From contig JAVVTQ010000062.1 of the NCBI GenBank assembly GCA_036653595.1, positions 1 through 6,231 on the forward strand: a stretch of DNA of 6,231 nucleotides, in the 5' to 3' direction. The position numbers and the translations under genes were made by a program. Below, in pieces: positions 1 through 6,228 of this stretch (position 1 is its first letter; every line of letters starts with the position of its first letter). Source of the DNA: JAVVTQ01 sp036653595 (GTDB lineage: Bacteria > Bacillota > Clostridia > Oscillospirales > Ruminococcaceae). The notes beneath the pieces are model-generated. The model searched no databases. It was not told the DNA's origin and saw only the letters and a list, made by a program, of their open reading frames with translations.

Positions 1-96
1 GCGAAGCGATAGTCGAGGCAAAGCCACAGAGCGAAGCGCAGCTTCGGCAAATTGATGATAAAACGTTCTCGAAGCGCAGCTTCGGGGTTGTTATAA
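1..96 (+). repeat. Left-end composite hairpin repeat, well-preserved unit
   Basis: The unit has a head module (gcgaagcgatagtcg, then ggcaaagcc) and a body module starting at 48 (caaattgatgataaaacg). The 16-base hairpin sequence cgaagcgcagcttcgg occurs twice, at 32-47 and 70-85; each copy forms CGAAGC-gca-GCTTCG. Bases 31-96 match the reverse complement of 6163-6228 at 65 of 66 positions, the only difference being base 58. No reading frame is evident here. The organisation looks like a dispersed intergenic (REP/MITE-like) repeat; that class assignment is inference. Confidence 0.85.
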
Positions 97-111
97 ACAT
101 TCCCTCAAAGT

Positions 112-181
112 GCGAAGATATAGGCGGCGGGGAAAATTCATGGTAAAACGCCCCCGAATCACGGCTTTTGGGCTGCTATAG
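112..181 (+). repeat. Decayed second unit of the left repeat array
   Basis: The head module is recognisable as gcgaagatatag (compare gcgaagcgatag), followed by a body at 133-181 that aligns without gaps to the repeat body and matches at about 36 of 49 positions by hand count. The hairpin arms are disrupted. The spacer before it (97-111) also resembles the spacer between the two right-hand units. This is therefore an old, mutated member of the same tandem array rather than chance similarity. Its weak similarity to the right array continues to about 191. Confidence 0.65.
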
Positions 182-286
182 TCAGCTTTCATTTTCTCTT
201 TGTGCTGCATTTAACCTTCAAATAAACAAAAATGAAGACATGGCTGCGCTTTAATCGACGAGAATACAGTTTAAATAATCTTTTTC

Positions 287-315
287 TTGTTAATATTTGT
301 AATTAATATTATAAT
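287..315 (+). promoter_or_regulatory. Candidate sigma-A-type promoter for the phosphodiesterase operon
   Basis: A perfect TATAAT -10 box lies at 310-315, with TTGTTA (4 of 6 matches to TTGACA) at 287-292 and a 17-base spacer. The surrounding DNA is strongly AT-rich, with an alternating AT run at 320-331 just downstream. Initiation near 322 would give a leader of about 108 bases before the ATG at 431. The stretch 192-286 upstream of it shows nothing I can name. In AT-rich DNA such matches arise by chance, so this is a reasonable prediction only. Confidence 0.55.
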
Positions 316-412
316 CAACATATATATATATGATAATTGTATGACAGCGTGACTGAGCATACACTTTTTCGCAGGATTGCCGCTTCATGTGCGCAATCAG
401 GCTCTCTACACG

Positions 413-419
413 AAAGGGG
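413..419 (+). promoter_or_regulatory. Ribosome binding site that decides the start of the phosphodiesterase
   Basis: AAAGGGG lies 11 bases before the ATG at 431. The alternative in-frame TTG at 377 has only GCAGGA directly touching it, with no usable spacing. The peptide between the two starts (18 residues) shows no family character, whereas the ATG start places a short basic cytoplasmic tail just before the first membrane helix. The ATG at 431 is therefore preferred. Confidence 0.7.
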
Positions 420-430
420 CAGAGCGCTTA

Positions 431-2704
431 ATGAGCAGATTTTCCTTTAAAGATTTTGTCAAACAATATTTCTACAAAATCGCGATAGCTATATTTGCTG
501 TTGTGTTTTTAATCGTCGGCATATTGTGCTTTCAATATTACCATCGTCTTCAAAGCACCATTGCGACTGAGAGTAAGGGATACTTAAAGGAAATCTCAAA
601 TCAGCTCAGTGTAAATGTCAACAAAACTATAAATGACAACTTTTCAATTCTCGGAACCATTTCCACGGTTCTTGACTCCCACAGCTTTGATTCTTACGAG
701 AGTGTACAACCGATTATTTTAAAACAGCAGCGCTACTGGAATTTTCAAAACATTTTGCTGGTCGACAAAGACGGCATATCCTATGACGCATTTGGAAAAA
801 CATCTATGCTCGGCGCAGACAACTCACTGCGGATAACGCTTGTCGATAAAAAAGCATCTATGTCCACTTCGCATATGGTGAATGGCATAGAATGCGTTGT
901 TTTTGCAATCCCGCTAACAGATTTAACTGTTGGAAACATCCAAATGAGCGCTTTGATAGCAACCTATGACCTGCGAACATTTGACCGCATTTTGTCGATG
1001 ACTGCCTTTGATGGAAAGGGTTACGCTCATATCATCAGACAAGACGGCACATTTGTTATACGCTCAAGCTCACAAGCTGCGGCAAAGACCGGCTATAATA
1101 TTTTAAACTCTCTGAGTGCCTCTGACCTCGGCAATGAGAAAGCACTCGCAAAGCTCAGAGGTGATTTTTCAAAAGGCCTGAGCGGACAAGTTGATTTGAC
1201 AATTGACAACGAGATTGTGTACATGGTCTACACTCCGCTTGAGACACAGCAGTGGTACCTTTTGACCTTTGTGCCCATGAACGTCGTCAACGCAAAATCC
1301 GATTTGCTGCTTAAGCTCACGCTTCTGCTCTGCGGCTTTATAACCTTTTCATTTGCCGTGCTTTTCACCTATCTGCTCGTCACCTCATATCACCACAAGC
1401 GCAGCCTTGAGATTATCGCATATGTTGATTCCGTCACGGGTGGCAACACGATAGACCGCTTTTACGAGTGCGGAAAAAAGCTCTTGTGTTCGCATACAAA
1501 AACCAATTATGCGCTAATCTACACAAATATTGAAAAGTTTAAGGTGATGAACGAACAATTCGGGCACAAAGCTTGCGATGTTATACTCAGGGGCTTGGAG
1601 CATGGCATCAGCTCTAACCTTAACGAGTGCGAAGTTGTGGGGCGAATTTTTGCAGATAACTTCTGTGTCCTTGCCGAATATTTCGATGTGTCCTCGCTGA
1701 TTGCGCGCTTTGATTGCTGGTACGACGAATGTGTCAGCTACATTGAAAAAACAGGCTCGGTGTTGCTGCCGCTCAACCTTGAATTTGGGATTTTCGTCAT
1801 AGGCAGCGACACCGCCGTGCCCTTGCCGCACATGGTGGACAGAGCAAAGCTCGCCTTGCGCGAAGCGACGCGCGTTCTCCATGGAAAAATGCACTACGCT
1901 GTCTACGATGATTGCGTCAGATCTCAGCTTTTGCGCGAGAAGCAGCTTGAAGATGAGATGTACATGGCTCTCGAGAGACGCGAATTTGAGGTGTATTTGC
2001 AGCCGAAATACACCACCAAAGACGAGCGAGTATTTGGTGCCGAGGCTCTTGTGCGTTGGAACAGCTCCTTTGAGGGCATGATATTTCCCGATGAATTCAT
2101 TCCATTATTTGAGCGAAACGGTTTCATCATCCAGCTAGATCTCTTTGTATTTGACAAAGTATGCCGCACAATTCGGTCATGGCTTGACAATGGGCTGGTA
2201 CCCGTCAAAATCTCAATAAACTGCTCCCGCGTGCATTTGAAAGCCCCGGACTTCTTGAAGCATTACCGCACTGTTTTTGATAAATACGAAATTCCGCCGC
2301 GGTATATAGAAATTGAGCTTACGGAAAATGTCGTATTTGAGGATGTGGAATACCTCACCGAAATAATCGACAATATTCACAAGGCCGGCTTTAGCTGCTC
2401 TATGGATGACTTCGGCAGCGGCTACTCGTCGCTCAACCTGATTCGTGATATTCCCGTCGATGTGCTCAAGCTTGACAAGGTCTTTTTTGCATACGGCACA
2501 GGCGATGCGAAGCGCACGGAATCTGTTGTCGGCAGCATCATCAGCATGGCGCGAGCGCTGTCCATGGAGACTGTGGCGGAGGGTGTTGAAGATCGCTCGC
2601 AGGTCGAAATGCTAAAAAGACTCGGCTGCGATTATATACAAGGCTTTTATTATGCAAAGCCAATGCCAATCTCGGATTTTGAAAAGCTCACCTTTGGCAA
2701 ATAA
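431..2704 (+). CDS. Membrane-bound cyclic-di-GMP phosphodiesterase with extracellular sensor, degenerate GGDEF and intact EAL domain
   Basis: The product, 757 residues from the ATG at 431, should hydrolyse cyclic-di-GMP to pGpG at the inner face of the membrane. A first helix lies at about 16-37, an extracellular region at 38-290 reads like a PDC/dCache sensor (IIRQDGTFVIRSS near 201-213), and a second helix lies at about 292-318. The GGDEF domain (about 325-495) keeps DSVTGGNTIDRF, but the signature is FADNF at 407-411 and there is no RxxD inhibitory site, so cyclase activity is unlikely. The EAL domain (about 503-755) has the expected catalytic set: E538 in EALVRW, N597, E629 and E632 in EIELTEN, D659-D660 in MDDFGSGYSSL, K680, E717 in AEGVE, and Q737 in QGFYYAKP. 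It ends in TAATAA, 39 bases before the next gene. A longer form from TTG 377 is possible but less likely. Domain calls are by motif; the ligand is unknown. Confidence 0.93.
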   Translation: MSRFSFKDFVKQYFYKIAIAIFAVVFLIVGILCFQYYHRLQSTIATESKGYLKEISNQLSVNVNKTINDNFSILGTISTVLDSHSFDSYESVQPIILKQQRYWNFQNILLVDKDGISYDAFGKTSMLGADNSLRITLVDKKASMSTSHMVNGIECVVFAIPLTDLTVGNIQMSALIATYDLRTFDRILSMTAFDGKGYAHIIRQDGTFVIRSSSQAAAKTGYNILNSLSASDLGNEKALAKLRGDFSKGLSGQVDLTIDNEIVYMVYTPLETQQWYLLTFVPMNVVNAKSDLLLKLTLLLCGFITFSFAVLFTYLLVTSYHHKRSLEIIAYVDSVTGGNTIDRFYECGKKLLCSHTKTNYALIYTNIEKFKVMNEQFGHKACDVILRGLEHGISSNLNECEVVGRIFADNFCVLAEYFDVSSLIARFDCWYDECVSYIEKTGSVLLPLNLEFGIFVIGSDTAVPLPHMVDRAKLALREATRVLHGKMHYAVYDDCVRSQLLREKQLEDEMYMALERREFEVYLQPKYTTKDERVFGAEALVRWNSSFEGMIFPDEFIPLFERNGFIIQLDLFVFDKVCRTIRSWLDNGLVPVKISINCSRVHLKAPDFLKHYRTVFDKYEIPPRYIEIELTENVVFEDVEYLTEIIDNIHKAGFSCSMDDFGSGYSSLNLIRDIPVDVLKLDKVFFAYGTGDAKRTESVVGSIISMARALSMETVAEGVEDRSQVEMLKRLGCDYIQGFYYAKPMPISDFEKLTFGK

Positions 2705-2743
2705 TAAAAACCACAAGCCCCTAATGAGGAGGAACTGAATTTT

Positions 2744-4663
2744 ATGACAAAAAAATACAGACCTATTGCAATGTTTCTTCTTGCGGCAATTATCTTGTGT
2801 TTTTCGGCATGTGCAAAGCCCGAAAATTCTCCTTTTTCAAATTCGGGACAACCAATCTCTGACTGCGAGGATATACTCACTCAGACGGTTATTTCTCCTG
2901 ACAAAATTCCCGTGACAATACTTGTGAAATACGCTTTTTCCATCAATACTTTTGAAGCGGAGGCCGAAAAACGCTTTCCGCAGCTCGATATAATTCAGGT
3001 TGGCAACTATACCGCAGAGCGCGGATTGGCGGAATATGAGGCGCGGTTGAAGCACGATGACCTTACCGACATCGTCATGACCTGGCCTCTTGAGACGGGC
3101 GAGCAATACTGGGAAAATCAGCTGCTGGACCTATCCTCCTATGCCTTTACAAGTCGCTACAACACCTCCATGCTCGAATATATTGAGCGCGACGGAAGGC
3201 TCTATTATCTGCCGGGACCCGCGCAGATTCGCGCAATCGTATACAATAAAACGCTGTTTGAGGAAAATGGATGGGACGTTCCCTCCGACTACAGCGGTTT
3301 CGTCAAACTTTGCCATAAAATTGACGAAAGCGGCATCCGCGCCCTCCAATTGGGCGTTGGCAACCCCGAGGTTCTCGACACTGCTTTTGTCGGCTTTGGA
3401 TATTGCGAAAGCTTCAGCAAGCCCGAAGCAATTCAGGGGCTTGCCGATTACGACAGAGGCATCGGCCGTTTTGAGAACCGGTTCGGTCCTGCGCTCGACA
3501 TCTTTCAGTCACTTATAGACAACGGCATTCTGCGCTCCGAGGACTTGCAGGTGCGCTATCAGGATCGCGAGCGCATGCTTTTTTCACGCGAGTGCGCCAT
3601 GGTGGAGGACTCTGTGCTTATCGCTCGCATGGGCTATGATTTCAATGGTTGCACCGACGAATTCGCACTGATGCCATTTTTCAGCCCGTGCGAAAAATGT
3701 GATTGGGCTCGGCTGTATCCGGTTTGCTATGTCGGCCTCAGCAAGCATCTTGTTGAACCTCAAAACAGCGAAAAGTACAAGCTCATCTTACAGCTTCTCG
3801 ACTATATAAGCACGCCTGATGGGCAGTTGGCGCTCGCAGCCGACACAGGCGCGATGTTCTCGAGTCTAAACAACATGCCTCCGCCAGACATTCCTGAAAT
3901 TCAAGATATAGTCCTCACGCTTGAGCATGGGCGCTATGCCGTATTCCCGACACTGAAAAACGCACAATCCGCGTTGAGAAAAGGTCTTGCGGGTATGGTG
4001 GCCGGCACTTTGACAAAATCCGACGTCTGTGCGATGGTTGACCGACAAAATCTCTCCCCTCCGGTTGCTATGTCATCACTCATTCTTGGCACGGCAACTG
4101 AGGATTTCTCCGTCTTGGAGACAGGCAATTTTCTAACGGATGCAATGCGCAAAGAAAGCGGCTGTGAAATTGCTCTCTTTCTAGACAACGGCAAGGATGG
4201 AAGATATAACGGAAAAGGAGTGAGCGGCCGAATATACAAAGGCGATCTCACAAATGCTGACATAATGCGTGTGTTGCCGGATTTAAAGCACGGTGAAGAT
4301 GGTGTGCTGTGGAAAATTTCCATGTCCGGTGAAAACCTTCTCAACACGCTAGAATACTCCATTTCTGTCGACAACAACAAGACCGGTTGGTTTTACTATT
4401 TTTCAGGACTGAAAGTGTCATACGCGCCAAGCGGAAAACCGGGTGAGCGCATAATCAAAATCACTGATGCCGACGGCAATTCGATAGACTTGAAGCGTCT
4501 CTACTCTATTGCGGTTATGGACTACACCGTCCAAAGCGATTACACCGTTTCCTGTGAAAAAACCGACATAAAGATAAGCACAATCCTTGAAGGTGCCTTT
4601 GCTGGCGGCAGCCCGATAGCGCCTAGCCGCGATGGTCGATTCACCATATGTCCCCCGCAATGA
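2744..4663 (+). CDS. Lipoprotein: family 1-type solute-binding domain fused to a 5'-nucleotidase C-terminal domain
   Basis: This 639-residue protein starts with a signal peptide and a lipobox ending FSAC, giving a lipid-anchored C23 on the outer face of the membrane. Residues about 56-435 resemble sugar ABC-transporter binding proteins: GRLYYLPGPAQIRAIVYNKT (151-170), then LFEENGWDVPSDY, and a late STPDGQLALAADTGA segment (356-370). Residues about 453-620 resemble the 5'-nucleotidase C-terminal domain: LETGNFLTDAMRKES, GRIYKGDLTNADIMRVLPD, then SGENLLNTLEYSI, FSGLKVSY, and LKRLYSIAVMDYT. The metallophosphoesterase domain that normally precedes it is absent, and the usual GGDG-type motif after the last segment is not seen, so nucleotidase activity is not expected. 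Ribosome binding site GAGGAGGAA lies at 2726-2734. No permease or ATPase gene is nearby, so a sensory role with the upstream phosphodiesterase is more likely than transport (inference). The ligand cannot be read from the sequence. Confidence 0.88.
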   Translation: MTKKYRPIAMFLLAAIILCFSACAKPENSPFSNSGQPISDCEDILTQTVISPDKIPVTILVKYAFSINTFEAEAEKRFPQLDIIQVGNYTAERGLAEYEARLKHDDLTDIVMTWPLETGEQYWENQLLDLSSYAFTSRYNTSMLEYIERDGRLYYLPGPAQIRAIVYNKTLFEENGWDVPSDYSGFVKLCHKIDESGIRALQLGVGNPEVLDTAFVGFGYCESFSKPEAIQGLADYDRGIGRFENRFGPALDIFQSLIDNGILRSEDLQVRYQDRERMLFSRECAMVEDSVLIARMGYDFNGCTDEFALMPFFSPCEKCDWARLYPVCYVGLSKHLVEPQNSEKYKLILQLLDYISTPDGQLALAADTGAMFSSLNNMPPPDIPEIQDIVLTLEHGRYAVFPTLKNAQSALRKGLAGMVAGTLTKSDVCAMVDRQNLSPPVAMSSLILGTATEDFSVLETGNFLTDAMRKESGCEIALFLDNGKDGRYNGKGVSGRIYKGDLTNADIMRVLPDLKHGEDGVLWKISMSGENLLNTLEYSISVDNNKTGWFYYFSGLKVSYAPSGKPGERIIKITDADGNSIDLKRLYSIAVMDYTVQSDYTVSCEKTDIKISTILEGAFAGGSPIAPSRDGRFTICPPQ

Positions 4664-4708
4664 CTGCGCTAGCTGCTCCTTATAATTTAAATCGAAGGAG
4701 AAATTTCT

Positions 4709-5341
4709 ATGAAGCTGCTGTTGACTGCCTTTGACCCGTTTGGCGGCGCCACTGTCAATGCCGCGTTGGAGGCTGTGAAGCTTGTAAAGGAAAAAATCGG
4801 CGAAACTTCTGTTATAAAGCTAACGGTCCCGACCGTGTTTGAGAAATCGATAGAAACCGTCACCTCCGCAATTGAGCGTGAAAAGCCCGACGCTGTTCTC
4901 TGTGTCGGGCAGGCCGAGGGCAGAAAAGATATCACGCCCGAGCGCGTGGCCATCAATCTCGACGATGCGCGCATAGCAGACAACGAAGGCAACCGACCTG
5001 TCGACGCGGCGATTCGCGCAGACGGCGATGCAGCGTATTTTTCGACTCTTCCAATCAGGGCAATTGAGAGAAGTATAAATGATGCCCAAATTCCCTGCTC
5101 CATATCAAATACCGCGGGGACATTTGTGTGCAATCATCTCATGTACGGGCTTCTCTACACACTGAGCAAATCACGGTCACAGGTGCGCGCAGGGTTTATT
5201 CATGTTCCTTTAGTCAAGTGTCACAATGCACCGCAGGACGTCCCGTCCATTTCGCTTTCTGACACAGTAAAAGCGCTCGAGACAGCAATCAGCGCAATTG
5301 ACAAAGATCTCGCTGAATTGAAATTCCCGAGCGGCAAATAA
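4709..5341 (+). CDS. pcp: Pyrrolidone-carboxylate peptidase (pyroglutamyl peptidase I)
   Basis: This 210-residue cytoplasmic cysteine peptidase (family C15) removes N-terminal pyroglutamate from peptides. Its length is normal for the family. The N-terminal substrate loop is FDPFGG (F8, F11) with N17 following. The catalytic triad is visible as E79 in PERVAIN, C141 in NTAGTFVCN and H165 in FIHVPL, and GQAEGR at 67-72 is the usual loop before the glutamate. Small departures are TAFDPFGG where TGFDPFGG is common, and NAA where NPS is common; neither touches the triad. AAGGAG at 4695-4700 is 8 bases from the ATG. The gene follows the lipoprotein by 45 bases with no terminator between them, so it is probably the last gene of the operon. 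It has no obvious mechanistic link to the two signalling genes. Confidence 0.96.
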   Translation: MKLLLTAFDPFGGATVNAALEAVKLVKEKIGETSVIKLTVPTVFEKSIETVTSAIEREKPDAVLCVGQAEGRKDITPERVAINLDDARIADNEGNRPVDAAIRADGDAAYFSTLPIRAIERSINDAQIPCSISNTAGTFVCNHLMYGLLYTLSKSRSQVRAGFIHVPLVKCHNAPQDVPSISLSDTVKALETAISAIDKDLAELKFPSGK

Positions 5342-5357
5342 TATTAGATGTAATCTT

Positions 5358-5387
5358 TGACTGTCGAGTTTCGGCAGTCATTTTTTT
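5358..5387 (+). terminator. Intrinsic terminator of the three-gene operon
   Basis: A ten-pair stem (5358-5367 with 5371-5380, TGACTGTCGA/TCGGCAGTCA, including one T-G wobble) closes on a GTT loop and is followed by seven T residues at 5381-5387. It starts 16 bases after the pcp stop codon. On the minus strand the same hairpin is followed by AAGATTAC rather than a T-run, so it should work efficiently only for rightward transcription. Confidence 0.92.
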
Positions 5388-5899
5388 CGCATAAATCCAT
5401 TATAGACGTATTTTGTGTCCTGAACCATTATAAATGCGCGTTCATCCATCGAATGAACAAGTTGCTTAAATTCCTTGAGTCTGCCACTTGTTATCTCACA
5501 AAAAAGCATGTACTTTTCGCCGGAAAAATCCGACTCCTTGACATCTACCACAGATGCCGCAAATCCGGCTGCACGAACATTTCTGATAAGCTCATCGTTT
5601 TTGTCGGTTGTCACAACCTGCGCCACTATGTTGCTCTTTACAAATTTTTTGGCGATTTTTCCACCTATAAAGGTTCCCGCCGCAAAGCCTCCGGCATATG
5701 CAACCGCGGTGTAAAGGCCGCCTTGGTCAGAGCTGAGTGCTTCGCGCACCACAAGAAACCAAATCATAACCTCCATAAAGCCCATCAGCGAGGCCAACGA
5801 TGGTTTTTCTCTCACTGTCAATATAGTTCTTATCGTGCCCAGCGTAACATCGAGAATTCGGCAAAAGAACACCTTTACGCACAAAAGAAATATCGCCAT
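5378..5899 (-). CDS. UPF0316 family membrane protein (DUF5698 and DUF2179 domains)
   Basis: This 173-residue protein has three predicted membrane helices (about 3-22, 33-54 and 62-82) followed by a soluble domain at about 90-168. The sequence around TLGTIRTILTVREK, then LMGFMEVMIWFLVV and YAGGFAAGTFIGGKIAKKF, matches the pattern of the UPF0316 family (B. subtilis YebE type), and the C-terminal part fits DUF2179, the domain also found at the end of YitT-type proteins. No biochemical function is established that I can state. GGAGGT at 5906-5911 lies 6 bases before the ATG, and a candidate promoter lies further upstream. It is convergent with pcp. Its final codons (ATG CGA AAA AAA TGA) are the complement of the operon terminator's T-tract. 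A plus-strand frame of similar length covers the same DNA but has no family character. Confidence 0.85.
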   Translation of the reverse strand: MAIFLLCVKVFFCRILDVTLGTIRTILTVREKPSLASLMGFMEVMIWFLVVREALSSDQGGLYTAVAYAGGFAAGTFIGGKIAKKFVKSNIVAQVVTTDKNDELIRNVRAAGFAASVVDVKESDFSGEKYMLFCEITSGRLKEFKQLVHSMDERAFIMVQDTKYVYNGFMRKK

Positions 5900-5928
5900 T
5901 CAAATACCTCCGATTGAGTTATAACAAT

Positions 5929-5957
5929 ATCGTATCATAACCTTATGGCTAGTTCAA
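5929..5957 (-). promoter_or_regulatory. Candidate promoter of the UPF0316 gene
   Basis: Read on the minus strand, TTGAAC (5952-5957) is followed by a 17-base spacer and TACGAT (5929-5934). TGA directly before the -10 box makes an extended -10 element (TGnTACGAT). Transcription would begin near 5922, giving a short leader that contains the GGAGGT ribosome binding site. Box matches are 4 of 6 each, helped by the ideal spacing and the extended -10. Confidence 0.5.
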
Positions 5958-5989
5958 CACATAGAGCAAAGTTCTGCGTATTTGCAGCA

Positions 5990-6018
5990 TTGACACATTT
6001 AGAGATATTATGTTTAAA
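5990..6018 (+). promoter_or_regulatory. Weak candidate outward promoter toward the right repeat array
   Basis: A perfect TTGACA at 5990-5995 is followed by a 17-base spacer and TTTAAA (4 of 6) at 6013-6018, pointing toward the right edge. No gene follows within the window, only repeat DNA. It could drive a gene beyond the edge or a repeat-derived RNA, or be chance. Confidence 0.25.
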
Positions 6019-6063
6019 AAGCTGTGCGCTGCTTCTGACTTTCCAAGTTGAAACGCGTGAAAA

Positions 6064-6078
6064 GTGCTGTCATAGCAC
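6064..6078. other. Small hairpin at the inner edge of the right repeat array
   Basis: GTGCT and AGCAC flank a five-base loop (gtcat), with A-runs on both sides; on the minus strand the hairpin is followed by TTTT. The stem is only five pairs, so it is at best a weak terminator. Its reverse complement resembles 173-191 of the left flank, so it may be the end of the repeat array. The rest of the gene-free stretch 5958-6080 holds nothing else I can name apart from the weak promoter candidate. Confidence 0.3.
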
Positions 6079-6080
6079 AA

Positions 6081-6146
6081 AAGCTGCGCTTCGAGAACGT
6101 TTTACCATCAATTTGCCTCGCGGCTTTGCCGCGACTATCGCTTCGC
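6081..6146 (-). repeat. Right array, inner unit of the composite hairpin repeat
   Basis: Read on the minus strand, this unit has the head module (gcgaagcgatagtcg) followed by a perfect GCGGC-type hairpin, CGCGGC-ttt-GCCGCG at 6119-6133 on the plus strand, and then the body module ending in cgaagcgcagctt. In the left copy at 1-29 the same hairpin is mutated down to GGC-aaa-GCC. The body lies 96 bases from the body of the outer unit. Confidence 0.8.
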
Positions 6147-6162
6147 ATTCTGATGGTATGTG

Positions 6163-6228
6163 TTATAACAACCCCGAAGCTGCGCTTCGAGAACGTTTTA
6201 CCATCAATTTGCCGAAGCTGCGCTTCGC
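6163..6228 (-). repeat. Right array, outer unit, near-identical inverted partner of the left end
   Basis: The reverse complement matches 31-96 at 65 of 66 positions; the single difference lies in gatggt versus gatgat. It contains two copies of the CGAAGC-gca-GCTTCG hairpin, as on the left. The unit runs up to the edge of the window, so the array may continue beyond it. Confidence 0.88.

Noticed and set aside
1..181. CRISPR array at the window ends
   Set aside because: There are only two units per end, with units that are too long, no unique spacers of constant length, and internal hairpins; the inter-unit sequences are themselves similar between the two ends.
377..430. Longer N-terminus of the phosphodiesterase from a TTG start at 377
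   Set aside because: There is no properly spaced ribosome binding site, and the 18 extra residues fit neither the membrane topology nor the family. The ATG at 431 has AAAGGGG upstream.
1514..1894. Minus-strand frame inside the phosphodiesterase gene
   Set aside because: It lies antisense to the conserved GGDEF/EAL coding region and has no family character; it is a shadow frame. The same applies to the other antisense or out-of-frame reading frames in 1881-5089.
2744..4663. Active secreted 5'-nucleotidase
   Set aside because: The metallophosphoesterase domain with its metal-binding motifs is absent; only the C-terminal substrate-binding type domain is present.
4660..4686. Internal promoter for pcp using TATAAT at 4681
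   Set aside because: The only -35-like sequence is ATGACT at 15-base spacing, and initiation near 4693 would leave almost no leader before the ribosome binding site at 4695.
5357..5917. Plus-strand reading frame of 186 codons over the UPF0316 gene
   Set aside because: It begins at the terminator stem, lacks a ribosome binding site, is rich in scattered Cys, His and Lys, and shows no family motif. The minus-strand product has a recognisable family, helices, a ribosome binding site and a candidate promoter.
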